A stretch of 64,000 nt of DNA from Paenibacillus qinlingensis (GTDB lineage Bacteria > Bacillota > Bacilli > Paenibacillales > NBRC-103111). The notes under the pieces are model-generated. The model saw nothing but the letters and a program-made list of their open reading frames with translations. It was not told where the DNA came from and did no database searches. Below are positions 18,502 to 26,848 of the stretch, in pieces. The DNA is taken from NCBI RefSeq assembly GCF_013204845.1, contig NZ_JABMKY010000034.1, positions 1-64,000 of the forward strand, given 5' to 3'. Both the position numbers and the translations under genes were made by a program. Numbering within the stretch: position 1 is the first letter of the stretch; each line of letters starts with the position of its first letter.

Positions 18502-18723
18502 TCACACCTGCTCATCCTCAATAAAGAAAACATCTTCCAGCGGCATCTTAAAGACTCTCGAAATACGAAAAGCCAATTCTAACGAAGGAGAGTATTTGCC
18601 CTGTTCGAGGGCGACAATGGTTTGTCTCGTTACCCCGACTTTATCTGCCAGTTGCTGTTGCGTCATTTCATCTTGATTAAACCGTAATTTCCGTATGTGA
18701 TTGCTGATCAGACTTTTGCCCAT
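18502..18723 (-). CDS. XRE-family transcriptional regulator
   Basis: 73 residues, almost entirely a Cro/C1-type HTH (QDEMTQQQLADKVGVTRQTIVALEQGKYSPSLELAFRISRVFKMPLEDVF). The ATG at 18723 is preceded by AAAGGAG; the ribosome site overlaps the stop codon of the upstream membrane-protein gene, so translation of the two is coupled. This small XRE plus small membrane protein arrangement is common in Firmicutes and usually autoregulatory. Confidence 0.87.
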   Translation of the reverse strand: MGKSLISNHIRKLRFNQDEMTQQQLADKVGVTRQTIVALEQGKYSPSLELAFRISRVFKMPLEDVFFIEDEQV

Positions 18724-18724
18724 C

Positions 18725-19171
18725 TTAAACTCCTTTCCGATAATGATAGAGCTGTGTGAATACACCGGCCATTTCTGACAAGAATCCAGAGAAGATCAGA
18801 ATGATGAACATCGTAGCAGGTGTCATATCGATTACCAACGATCCCATGGCCAGAAGAAAACCAAGCGTAAACACATAATGCGAATTTCTCGTAGCTTTCA
18901 AATCAATTAATTTGTCGAGTTCATCGGAGAAAGAAGGCTCCACTTCTTTGGTCGTAATGCGATAAATGATATTAAAGATGATAGCAATGATGATTTTGGC
19001 TACAATGGACACCGGAATTAAGATTAAGATGGCTGCCGCCCAAAAGCGGAGAGTTTCCGTCGTATCCATATTCGTATTGGGAACTTTTTGAAAGACATAC
19101 CAACAATAGAAGCTAAAAATGAACACTGTGCTTATAAATGAAACGATATGCTTTTTCTCTTGATAGGACAT
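18725..19171 (-). CDS. Small four-helix membrane protein partnered with the XRE regulator
   Basis: 148 residues with four hydrophobic segments (about 9-27, 45-70, 96-114, 118-136) and a charged loop (about 72-95). No motif that gives a function. AGGAGG lies 10 nt before the ATG at 19171; an ATG three codons earlier sits only 1 nt after it and is less likely. First gene of the two-gene operon with the XRE regulator; similar pairs in Bacillales often carry DUF2178- or DUF3796-like membrane proteins. Confidence 0.7.
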   Translation of the reverse strand: MSYQEKKHIVSFISTVFIFSFYCWYVFQKVPNTNMDTTETLRFWAAAILILIPVSIVAKIIIAIIFNIIYRITTKEVEPSFSDELDKLIDLKATRNSHYVFTLGFLLAMGSLVIDMTPATMFIILIFSGFLSEMAGVFTQLYHYRKGV

Positions 19172-19207
19172 TTCTTTCATGCCTCCTGTATGCTTATTTT
19201 TACCTAA

Positions 19208-19225
19208 TGTATAATATTATATACA
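19208..19225. promoter_or_regulatory. Candidate XRE operator (dyad TGTATA-N6-TATACA)
   Basis: TGTATA and TATACA arms 6 nt apart at 19208-19225, with further related half-sites TATACATTA at 19241-19249. They lie 37-80 bp before the start of the membrane-protein/XRE operon, overlapping where its promoter should be; a TTGACT on the minus strand at 19250-19255 could be the -35. Suggests autoregulation by the XRE protein. Confidence 0.45.
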
Positions 19226-19346
19226 TAATGTAACTTATACTATACATTAAGTCAATTGTACAATACACCACTTAATAAAAAATGTTGTGACCCCAAACAT
19301 GATATAATCAGCCTAGAATGAATGATGCAGGTCAAAGGGGATAGCC

Positions 19347-20918
19347 ATGAGTGTAATACGTTTGGAGAACGTTACGAAGAAATATGAGGACGCGATGATT
19401 TTTCGCGATATTTATTGGAAGGTGAGTCAAGGTGAGCGAATTGGCTTAATTGGACGGAACGGTGCTGGGAAATCGACGGTTTTTAGACTGATCATGGGAA
19501 AAGAAGAGCCCACATCAGGCAAGGTAGAAGTTGATCCTCTGGTTAAAATAGGGTACTTCTCGCAATTCTCGGAAATGACCGGGAGCTTATCCGTTCAGCA
19601 AGAGTTGGAAATGTGTTTTGAGCAGGTTGCGCTGATTGAACGCGAGTTGCAAGAAGTTGGTGAAGGGCTTGGTACCGTTACGGATGACGGCGAGATGGAT
19701 AAACTCTTGACCAGGCAGGCTGAGTTGTTTGAACAAATGGAGCACTTGGATGGGTGGAACGTGTCTGTAGAGATTAACACGGTTCTCACGAAGCTAGGGT
19801 TTAATGATCGGTCGCGTCATCAACCTGTTGATGAGTTGTCCGGCGGCTGGAGAAACCGTGCGGCGCTTGCCAAAATGCTCATAGAGCAACCTGATGTTGT
19901 CCTGTTGGACGAGCCGACCAATTACTTGGATATCGAAGGGATCGCTTGGTTGGAGCAGTGGCTGTATCGCTTTAAAGGCGCGATGATTCTGATTTCGCAT
20001 GATCGGGAATTTATCGACAAGGTGGTCACGCAAGTGATCGAGATTGAGAACTATCGCTTTCAGGATTATGAGGGGAATTATACCGACTATATCCGCAAAA
20101 AGAAGATGCGCAAAAAGGAGCTCGACCGCCAATTTGAGTGGGAAGAAGAGCTGCTCCTCATGGAGTCGGAAGCTATTGACAGCCGCGCCAGCAAGAAAAT
20201 GTCCAAGGACCGTCTCTCGCGCCAGCTAGCAGATAACAAGAAACGGATCGAGCCTCACCCCGTCAACGTGCTGATCACGGATATTTATGAGCGTCTGCGG
20301 TTTCCGGACAAGCTGTGCGAGGTGAAAGGAATCGGTCAGACATACGAGGATCGGACCATCTTTGAGAACGTTAGCTTCGATATTCAAAAGGAAGACCGCC
20401 TAGTCATCGTAGGCCCGAACGGAAGCGGGAAATCCACGCTTATTAAGGTGCTTACGGGACAGGAGAAGCCGGAGTCCGGCGAGGTGATCTGGGAGAAAGG
20501 CGTCAGCTACGCGTATTTTAACCGGATGTGGGAAGAGCTTAATCCGAAGGATACCGTTAGCCATGCGGTGAATACGTACGGCCTCGGACTGGATGCGCCG
20601 CGGAAAAAGGTGAATAAATTTCTTGCCATGCTGCAATTTTCGGAGATGGACCTCAGCAAGTTTATTGGCAACTTGTCCGGTGGTCAGAAGGCACGGGTCG
20701 CGTTAGCGAAGTGTCTCCTCTCCGGCGCCGCGGTCATCATCTTGGATGAGCCGACGAACCACCTCGATCTCATGAGCATTCAAGTCATGGAGCAGGCTCT
20801 GATTCATTTCCCAGGTGCAGTAATTACGGTCAGCCACGATCGGTTCTTTATTGATAAAATTGGTACGAAAATGCTGACGTTTGACCCTGCAACGGGGGTC
20901 ACTGAGCAGAATTTATAA
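19347..20918 (+). CDS. ABC-F family ATPase (translation factor/ribosome-protection type)
   Basis: 523 residues with two ATP-binding domains and no membrane segments. Domain 1 has Walker A GRNGAGKST, signature LSGGWRNRAALAK and Walker B VVLLDEPTNYLD; a charged linker follows (about 235-300, KKMRKKELDRQFEWEEELLLMES); domain 2 has GPNGSGKST, LSGGQKARVALAK and VIILDEPTNHLD. ABC-F proteins bind the ribosomal E site; some confer antibiotic resistance and others are housekeeping. The linker is of moderate length, so no resistance class is assigned. A TATAAT lies about 45 bp upstream. Followed at 15 bp by the SRPBCC gene. Confidence 0.88.
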   Translation: MSVIRLENVTKKYEDAMIFRDIYWKVSQGERIGLIGRNGAGKSTVFRLIMGKEEPTSGKVEVDPLVKIGYFSQFSEMTGSLSVQQELEMCFEQVALIERELQEVGEGLGTVTDDGEMDKLLTRQAELFEQMEHLDGWNVSVEINTVLTKLGFNDRSRHQPVDELSGGWRNRAALAKMLIEQPDVVLLDEPTNYLDIEGIAWLEQWLYRFKGAMILISHDREFIDKVVTQVIEIENYRFQDYEGNYTDYIRKKKMRKKELDRQFEWEEELLLMESEAIDSRASKKMSKDRLSRQLADNKKRIEPHPVNVLITDIYERLRFPDKLCEVKGIGQTYEDRTIFENVSFDIQKEDRLVIVGPNGSGKSTLIKVLTGQEKPESGEVIWEKGVSYAYFNRMWEELNPKDTVSHAVNTYGLGLDAPRKKVNKFLAMLQFSEMDLSKFIGNLSGGQKARVALAKCLLSGAAVIILDEPTNHLDLMSIQVMEQALIHFPGAVITVSHDRFFIDKIGTKMLTFDPATGVTEQNL

Positions 20919-20933
20919 GGAGGAGCGGCAGGT

Positions 20934-21377
20934 ATGGAACAGTTTACAGTCGTCCAAAGTATTTGGATTCAGGCTTCGCTGGAGCGTGCATGGCAAGCTG
21001 TGACGGAAGGCGAGCAGCTTACGGAGTGGTACTCCCCAGGCTCGCCATGGGACGTCTTGGAGCTTGCGCCGGGGGCTGAGGTATACTTTCACCATGTACC
21101 GAATGAGTACCACGCGGGGACGGAGGTTGTCACTTTGCGAGCGATTATCGAGGCCGTTGAACCTCAGCAACGCTTCGCGGTGCGTTGGGAGTTTAGTGTG
21201 CCGGATTATGAGATGATCACGACATTCCTTACTACGGCGGAAGGCGATGGCACACGTGTAACGATTACCGAGACGGGGTATGAGACCCAAGAGCAGGCGA
21301 AGCCGACCGAAGAAGGGTATACGATGTCGTTGGACAATTTGAAGGCTTACTTGGAGGGGCATGAGTTGCCTTATTAG
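20934..21377 (+). CDS. SRPBCC (AHSA1-like) domain protein
   Basis: 147 residues of the START/Bet v1-like fold: SIWIQASLERAWQAVTEGEQLTEWY near the start (the activator-of-Hsp90 homology signature P/Q-I-x-A-xxxxVW-x-A-(L/V)T), RAIIEAVEPQQRFAVRWEF in the centre and GTRVTITETGYE plus a C-terminal helix (LDNLKAYLEGHEL). Such proteins bind small hydrophobic molecules; many are of unknown function. GGAGG precedes the ATG, 15 bp after the ABC-F stop, so the two genes form an operon. Confidence 0.82.
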   Translation: MEQFTVVQSIWIQASLERAWQAVTEGEQLTEWYSPGSPWDVLELAPGAEVYFHHVPNEYHAGTEVVTLRAIIEAVEPQQRFAVRWEFSVPDYEMITTFLTTAEGDGTRVTITETGYETQEQAKPTEEGYTMSLDNLKAYLEGHELPY

Positions 21378-21401
21378 AAAGCGTGAGCCTTAGGTTGGAG
21401 T

Positions 21402-21592
21402 CACTAACTGGATAACATACAGTTAATTTCGCTCCAATACGCATTTTTGTTCAATTAGCTGTAAAAAGCGCAGTTAATTTCAAGGCTAGCTGTCAAAAAC
21501 GGAAGAATGCGAAGAATTAACTGTACGTTCTCCATCTATTTCGGATAAATAGGTGTTTCACGTTAAAATAGATGGAGCTTTTCCAGTTAATG
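21402..21592. repeat. Four-palindrome intergenic element, copy 2
   Basis: Palindromic units at about 21402-21430, 21452-21480, 21515-21541 and 21567-21592 (start spacing 50, 63 and 52 bp). Units read AACTG...CAGTTAATTT, AATTAGCTGTA...GCAGTTAATTT, ATTAACTGTA...TCCATCTATTT and AAATAGATGGA...CCAGTTAATG. A partial extra half-site TAGCTGTC is at 21487. The 400-bp gap 21378-21780 holds this element and the promoter below, and no gene. Confidence 0.65.
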
Positions 21593-21745
21593 AGGTGGCG
21601 GCATGAGATGGTGAGGTAGATTTACATAGTATTTGTACGGCACCGACATGTTGATTTTCCTGCCTGGCGTCAAGGGGGAGGGAGCTTGAATTACAGGCGA
21701 ATTTCTTAATTCCGAGAAAACCGATTGGAATTAATTAAAAAATGA

Positions 21746-21774
21746 TTGACATAACAATCAATGCCATTTAAGAT
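21746..21774 (+). promoter_or_regulatory. Sigma-A promoter of the thiol-disulfide gene cluster
   Basis: TTGACA (21746-21751), 17-nt spacer, TAAGAT (21769-21774). The predicted transcript would start near 21782 and have a leader of about 215 nt before the first start codon. Confidence 0.65.
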
Positions 21775-21785
21775 AGGTTTACATT

Positions 21786-21896
21786 GAGATTCACACATGT
21801 CGTATGCATCTCAACAGATATCGAATGTGATCTACTGGACAGCCAGAGATTCAACAGGAGCAGAAGTAATTGCTCTTCGTTGTGTCTCTTTTTTTT
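21786..21896 (+). promoter_or_regulatory. Leader terminator with a duplicated 5' arm (possible attenuator)
   Basis: The leader carries a terminator-like hairpin (5' arm from GAGATTCAACA at 21846, AGCA/TGCT inner pairs, 3' arm GTTGTGTCTC, then TTTTTTTT at 21889-21896) that would stop transcription 100 nt before the first gene. An almost identical copy of the 5' arm, GAGATTCACACA, lies at 21786-21797 and could compete for the 3' arm. No known riboswitch class was recognised. A 68-codon frame starting at 21797 runs through it without a ribosome site. Confidence 0.45.
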
Positions 21897-21995
21897 ATCT
21901 TCTAACCAAGCACAAGGAGGATGACAGCGAAGAAGCAAGTCGGCATGATGGCAACTGCAAGGAATTAAACCTCAAATGGAAAGGGATGTTCAAAC

Positions 21996-22580
21996 ATGGC
22001 TAACATTGGACTATCAAAATTTAAATTATTGGCAATACTCGCAGCGATTGCTGTACTTATTGTCATCTATGCGGTCACCGTATCCGCTTCGAAGAGCACA
22101 GATAACAATGGAACGACGGCAGTTGTAACAACAACACAAGCTCCTTCAGCTACACCGAAAGTGGAGACTCCATCTCAAACTACGGTAGCCGCAGTTGCTG
22201 AAACTAAGCCGCAAGCAGTTACAACACCTGCGGTAGAAGCGACACAGACACAAGTTGCTGCAACACCAGCAGCCACAACTGCATCTACAACGAACACTGC
22301 GGCAACCACTGCCGTGAATACGAAAGCACCTGAGGTTAAGACAGCGGCAGTAACTACTGCGACTGAAACAAAAAAAGCAGAAGTCGTCACAAAAGCGGAA
22401 GAGCCTAAACCAACAGCTGAACCAGTGAAGAAAGAAGAGCCTAAAGCTGCCGTAGCTGAAACTCCACAACCTGCTCAAGTGAAGCCAGCAGCTACACCAG
22501 CGCCTGCCAAAGCGGCTGCAACTCCTGCGCCTGCTGCCCAAGATGAAGAGAACTGCGACATCGAAGAAGAGGGTTGCTAA
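21996..22580 (+). CDS. Membrane-anchored Thr/Ala/Pro-rich protein ending in CX6C
   Basis: 194 residues. One N-terminal TM helix (about 9-31, LLAILAAIAVLIVIYAVTVS) without a cleavage or lipobox site is followed by about 150 residues of low-complexity Ala/Thr/Pro/Val/Lys/Glu sequence, likely an extended spacer outside the membrane. The last eight residues are CDIEEEGC, putting Cys187 and Cys194 in an acidic tail; they are the only cysteines. AAAGGGATG precedes the ATG. Placed first in a cluster with two thioredoxin-domain proteins, the tail could be a redox substrate or a metal or thiol handle; this is inference. No family recognised. Confidence 0.65.
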   Translation: MANIGLSKFKLLAILAAIAVLIVIYAVTVSASKSTDNNGTTAVVTTTQAPSATPKVETPSQTTVAAVAETKPQAVTTPAVEATQTQVAATPAATTASTTNTAATTAVNTKAPEVKTAAVTTATETKKAEVVTKAEEPKPTAEPVKKEEPKAAVAETPQPAQVKPAATPAPAKAAATPAPAAQDEENCDIEEEGC

Positions 22581-22622
22581 TTGGAGCAATAAACTAACGA
22601 AACTAACACAGAGGAGAATACC

Positions 22623-25061
22623 ATGACTAAATCATCGACTACGAATAAAGCATTAACGCTGCTCCTGGCTGCTACGCTCGTTTTACCATTTTTTAATACG
22701 AGCCAAGCAAGCGCCGCAGCGTCATCAGCCCCAATCAACAGCACTTATACCAGTTATTTTAACCAAAAATATGATAATCTCGTTGACGATAAGAACGTTT
22801 TTAAAACAACAACCTATCATGAACTTGATTACTTGCTAGACTCCGAAGGTACATATGTCTTCCTATTCGGCGGTGCTTGGAGTAAAGATACGCAATCTGT
22901 TGTCGGATACATAAATGAGGTAGCACAAGCGAAAGGAATCAAGGCAGTCTATAACTTTGATACGCGATTAGATGGTCAAGACCCAGCTACGGATATCGCA
23001 GATTCCGCTAACAATCCAATCTCGAGACGTTATGTCGATTTGGTTAATAAGTATTTAACCAACCTCAGCACACAAATCGAGGGTTCAGAAAGTGTTACAT
23101 ACAGCAATGACGTAACTTCAGGCAAGGCGCCTAACCTAGTTACCAAAACCCTGACAGGTACAGCTCAAAAGATTCAAACCCCGTACTTGTTTGTGTACAA
23201 CAAAAATAACAAAAATGGCTCTGCCAACGCACCGATTATTTCTTCGGTAGAGGGAATCGACGCACTTTTAACTAATGGTGTTGTGGATCAAGCCAAAGTG
23301 GATGCGTATAAAGCGAAAGTCAGCGCAGCCTTTGATGCGGTTCCAGCTAACCTGAAAGCAGGGTTGCAAGCCGATCAAAATAATAACAACTATATTGCCT
23401 CCTCCTATAACGAATTCGCGGGAGAAACGATCTTTGGCGAAGCGGATAAAGACATCGTGCTTGATCCAGTAACCTATGACGAGCTTAATGGTGTGTTGAA
23501 AAGCGAAGGGAACTATGTTTTCCTATTCGGATGCTCTTGGTGCCCTAATACACGAGCAGTTGCGAAGTATGTCAATGAATATGCCAAGAAATACAATATA
23601 ACCAAAGTGTACAACTGGGATACGAAGCTGGACGGAGGTATTGGCGGGACGCCAGATGTGCCTGCTGGAACGGATAGCAGCAATTTCCTTCAAATCAGAG
23701 CAACCGGAGCTCCATTTTCCGATCGTTACGTAGATCTGGTTAATACCTACTTAACGAATATCGAAACGCTTTATGCGAAAGCAAGCAATAACGTCAGCTA
23801 CAAGGACGCGAATGGCGTTGACCATGTAGCTAACAAGCTGCAAGTGCCTTACTTCTTTATTTACAATAAGGATCATAAAGATGCACAAGGCAAACCAGCC
23901 CCAATTCTTGATCATGTGGAGTTAATGTACACGTGGAAGGATATTCAACCTGACTATGAATTGAATGGTAAAAAAGGTGTTAATTACAACAACTACATTG
24001 AGGCTCTAGATCGTGCCTTCTCCGAACTGCAAGGTGCGGCTGATCAAGCAGCTCCAACAGGACTGACAGGGAAAGCTCCGAAGTCAGACACGAGCAAAGA
24101 TGGTCAAATTAGCGGTACATCTACAGCTCTTGAGTACAAACGTGCAGAAGACAAGGCTTATGCACCAGTAACAGGCACTTCCCTTACAGGGCTTACACAA
24201 GGTACTTATTACGTGCGAGTTGCAGCTAAAACGGGCTTCAAACCAAGTCCATCTACGATCATTGACTTGAATTTGGAACAACCTGCAGCACCTACGGGAC
24301 TTGGCACTGCAGCAGCAACAACTTCGTTGAGTCTGGATGGAAAAATCACAGGCACAACTGCGCAGTTGGAATATAAGCTTTCCGGAACTACCAAGTACAC
24401 AGCAGCCAAAGCGACAGAAACGACAGGATTATCCACAGGTAAATATCAAGTTAGATATGCAGCCAAATATGGGTATAACCCAAGTCCAGCGACAGATGTT
24501 GTTATCTCGTACACGAAATCTGCCTTTGTAGATGTGCCAGAGTCCGCGTGGCACGATCAAGCGATTAACTACTTAGCAGCCAATAAGATTGCTGGCGGTA
24601 CAGACGAAACTCATTTCAGTCCGAATGACAAGCTGACAAGAGGACAGTTCATTACGCTCCTATTAAAAGCATACGGCATAGCGCCGGAAGAGAACGCGAA
24701 AGACAATTTCGCGGATGCAGGCAACACGTATTACACGCCTTATTTGGCGGCTGCTAAACGTCTGAACATCGCAGGTGGTGTTGGCGACAACCAATTTGCG
24801 CCGAATCAAAGCATCTCTCGTGAGGAGCTATTCACACTATTACATCGCTCGTTAGGTGTACTGAATAAGCTTCCAAAAGGGAATGGGACAGCTACATTGT
24901 CTAGTTTCACGGATGCGGACCAAATCGCAGGATTTGCACAAGAAGCATTCAAATCACTTGTTGAGGGCGGGATCCTAACAGGGGATAACGCTAAGCTTAA
25001 CCCGCAAAACCTATCCACAAGAGCTGAAGCCGCTCAAGTGTTATACAACTTACTTAAATAA
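22623..25061 (+). CDS. SLH-anchored secreted protein with duplicated thioredoxin-like domain
   Basis: 812 residues. Signal peptide (cleavage near residue 32), then two homologous thioredoxin-like domains: residues about 62-245 (YVFLFGGAWSKDT, active-site cysteines lost) and about 282-470 (YVFLFGCSWCPNT, CSWC at 304-307). Each has a TPYLFVYNK or VPYFFIYNK cis-proline-like strand. Two Ig/FN3-like repeats follow (about 478-555 and 558-632, APTGL... and PSPxT), then three S-layer homology domains (about 634-690, 697-755, 760-812) that bind cell-wall polysaccharide. So it is a wall-attached probable thiol-disulfide enzyme. GAGGAG precedes the ATG; a terminator separates it from the CcdA-TlpA gene. 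Substrates unknown. Confidence 0.82.
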   Translation: MTKSSTTNKALTLLLAATLVLPFFNTSQASAAASSAPINSTYTSYFNQKYDNLVDDKNVFKTTTYHELDYLLDSEGTYVFLFGGAWSKDTQSVVGYINEVAQAKGIKAVYNFDTRLDGQDPATDIADSANNPISRRYVDLVNKYLTNLSTQIEGSESVTYSNDVTSGKAPNLVTKTLTGTAQKIQTPYLFVYNKNNKNGSANAPIISSVEGIDALLTNGVVDQAKVDAYKAKVSAAFDAVPANLKAGLQADQNNNNYIASSYNEFAGETIFGEADKDIVLDPVTYDELNGVLKSEGNYVFLFGCSWCPNTRAVAKYVNEYAKKYNITKVYNWDTKLDGGIGGTPDVPAGTDSSNFLQIRATGAPFSDRYVDLVNTYLTNIETLYAKASNNVSYKDANGVDHVANKLQVPYFFIYNKDHKDAQGKPAPILDHVELMYTWKDIQPDYELNGKKGVNYNNYIEALDRAFSELQGAADQAAPTGLTGKAPKSDTSKDGQISGTSTALEYKRAEDKAYAPVTGTSLTGLTQGTYYVRVAAKTGFKPSPSTIIDLNLEQPAAPTGLGTAAATTSLSLDGKITGTTAQLEYKLSGTTKYTAAKATETTGLSTGKYQVRYAAKYGYNPSPATDVVISYTKSAFVDVPESAWHDQAINYLAANKIAGGTDETHFSPNDKLTRGQFITLLLKAYGIAPEENAKDNFADAGNTYYTPYLAAAKRLNIAGGVGDNQFAPNQSISREELFTLLHRSLGVLNKLPKGNGTATLSSFTDADQIAGFAQEAFKSLVEGGILTGDNAKLNPQNLSTRAEAAQVLYNLLK

Positions 25062-25067
25062 GAGGTG

Positions 25068-25097
25068 AAATGGGTAGCCGCAAGGCTGCCCATTTTT
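25068..25097 (+). terminator. Terminator after the SLH-thioredoxin gene
   Basis: Stem ATGGGTAGCC / GGCTGCCCAT with GCAA loop and TTTTT tail, starting 6 bp after the stop codon. It may only partly block read-through into the gene at 25137. Confidence 0.8.
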
Positions 25098-25136
25098 GCC
25101 CATTTTGGTTAAAACGATCATTGGAGGAGAACCGAT

Positions 25137-26363
25137 TTGGATTTCATCTTGGCTTTTTCAGCGGGGCTGCTTTCATTCATATCCCCTTGCGTTCTTCCGC
25201 TCATTCCTGTGTATTTTAGCTATATTGTAGGCTCTTCCATACCTGATATGGTTACAAATAAAGGGAAGAGTCATGTTGTCTATAAATCCTTATTCTTTAT
25301 ATTGGGATTCTCCCTCGTGTTTATAGGTTTAGGTATTTCCGTAAGCTCGATCAGCAAATTATTTACGTCCAATTTATCGATCTTCAGACAGATTGGCGGC
25401 GTAGTCATTATTCTGTTTGGACTTCATATGACAGGGATATTTAAGATTAAATGGTTGTATTCCGAAAAAAGGTTCTTAACCGGCGGCCCATCTGCGAAAA
25501 AAACAGGTCCCTTCCTGGTAGGGATGGCCTTCGCAGTCGGATGGACACCGTGTATCGGTCCGATGCTCTCTACGATTCTTATTTACGCAGGCAGCATGGA
25601 AACCATCCAAAAGGGCGTCCTTCTGCTTATGGCCTACTCACTAGGGATGGCGGTGCCTTTTGTACTTTCGGCCTTTTTAGTTGAACATTTATCGCGATTG
25701 TTGAAAAAGGTTTCCAAATACTTGCCCATTTTTTCCGTTGTCAGCGGCATTATTATGATCTTTATGGGCTTTCTTGTGTTCACGAATCGGATGGAGACGA
25801 TTAATCAGTCCCTTTCCTTTTTAACCAGCTCATATAGCATTAGTGAAGAGGCGGTGGTGCAAACTTCCAGTTTGCAGACGGTGGATGCGAATACGGAGAG
25901 CACAGAGGGGGCAACAGCGCCCAATACGCTATTACTCGATGTTCAGGAGCGAGAGAATGCGATTGATTTCACCGTAACGGATTTACATGGTCAGCGGGTA
26001 ACCTTGAGCGATCTAAAAGGCAAGAACGTGTATATCAACTTCTGGGCGACTTGGTGCAAATGGTGTATCAAAGAAATGCCGGATATGGAGAAGGTCTATC
26101 ACGATTATAAAGATGATAATATCGTTATATTGGCTGTTGATGTAGGCGAAAGTCAGGATAAGGTAAGCCAATATCTGAAAGAACATCCCTACTCCTTCCG
26201 TATAGTGCTCGATCCGGATAAAAAGGTTACCCAAGCGTACAAACTTCGATCCATTCCGGTTTCCATTTTTGTAGATAAGCAGGGACGAGTTGCCTACAAC
26301 CGGGTAGGCACGTTAACGGAGGATCAAATGAAGAGCGTTATTAAGGATCTGCTGGTTGAGTAG
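25137..26363 (+). CDS. CcdA (DsbD membrane domain)-TlpA/ResA thioredoxin fusion
   Basis: 408 residues. Residues 1-225 are a CcdA/DsbD-type transporter of reducing equivalents with about six TM helices and the conserved cysteines Cys18 (SPCVLP) and Cys139 (GWTPCIGP). A linker (about 230-265) leads to an extracytoplasmic thioredoxin domain of ResA/TlpA type with active site WCKWC (Cys307, Cys310) and a C-terminal SIPVSIFVDKQG cis-proline segment. It would pass electrons from cytoplasmic thioredoxin across the membrane to its own outer domain and on to partners. TTG start with GGAGGAG upstream. Encoded right after the SLH-thioredoxin protein, its likely partner. Gene fusions of this type are known in Firmicutes. 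Confidence 0.88.
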   Translation: MDFILAFSAGLLSFISPCVLPLIPVYFSYIVGSSIPDMVTNKGKSHVVYKSLFFILGFSLVFIGLGISVSSISKLFTSNLSIFRQIGGVVIILFGLHMTGIFKIKWLYSEKRFLTGGPSAKKTGPFLVGMAFAVGWTPCIGPMLSTILIYAGSMETIQKGVLLLMAYSLGMAVPFVLSAFLVEHLSRLLKKVSKYLPIFSVVSGIIMIFMGFLVFTNRMETINQSLSFLTSSYSISEEAVVQTSSLQTVDANTESTEGATAPNTLLLDVQERENAIDFTVTDLHGQRVTLSDLKGKNVYINFWATWCKWCIKEMPDMEKVYHDYKDDNIVILAVDVGESQDKVSQYLKEHPYSFRIVLDPDKKVTQAYKLRSIPVSIFVDKQGRVAYNRVGTLTEDQMKSVIKDLLVE

Positions 26364-26447
26364 AAAATTCACGAGATAAGAACACTTGATCCCATTCGGT
26401 TGTACGTGTTACAATTTTAGGAAACTAAAGAGTGGTGGGATGGTCAA

Positions 26448-26843
26448 ATGAAAATTCAATTAGAAGGCATCACGATGTTATCAAAGGATGTTGCACGACT
26501 AGCTCGTTTTTATCGGGAAGTGCTTGGTTTTCGAATTGTGGTGGAAGAAGCGGACTATGTTGAATTCGACAATAGCGGCGTTCGTCTAGCCATTTTTACG
26601 ACTCCCCTCATGGCGGATAATACGAATGATCATCCTTCGTTTTTGGAAGAGCGCAAAGGGCAAGCTTTTGAGTTTAATTTTCAATGTGACTCTCCAGAAG
26701 ACGTGCACGCGCTTTATGAGGAGTACGTCTCCAAAGGGGCTACGGCGATTATGGAGCCCAAGGTGAAGTCATGGGGACACGTAACGGCTTTCTTTGCTGA
26801 TCCGGATGGGAATATTCATTCGCTTTTTGCGGTTAATCCCTAA
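26448..26843 (+). CDS. VOC-family (glyoxalase/bleomycin-resistance fold) protein
   Basis: 131 residues with paired beta-alpha-beta-beta-beta modules: ARLARFYREVLGFRIVVEEADYVEFDNSGVRLAIF in the first half, EFNFQCDSPEDVHALYEEYVSKGATAIMEPKVKSWGHVTAFFADPDGNIHSLF in the second. Metal-binding positions of the superfamily are only partly evident, so dioxygenase, lyase or drug-binding activity cannot be told apart. GGTGGGATGG lies before the ATG. Stands alone, convergent with the next gene. Confidence 0.82.
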   Translation: MKIQLEGITMLSKDVARLARFYREVLGFRIVVEEADYVEFDNSGVRLAIFTTPLMADNTNDHPSFLEERKGQAFEFNFQCDSPEDVHALYEEYVSKGATAIMEPKVKSWGHVTAFFADPDGNIHSLFAVNP

Positions 26844-26848
26844 TCAGC

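Noticed and set aside
21797..22003. 68-codon frame in the leader of the thiol cluster
   Set aside because: No ribosome site, runs through the terminator-like hairpin, and its composition is not gene-like. Noted as part of the leader.
22146..22589. Cys/Arg/Phe-rich frame on the minus strand
   Set aside because: Shadow of the low-complexity Ala/Thr-rich gene at 21996-22580; composition mirrors the repeat codons and there is no ribosome site.
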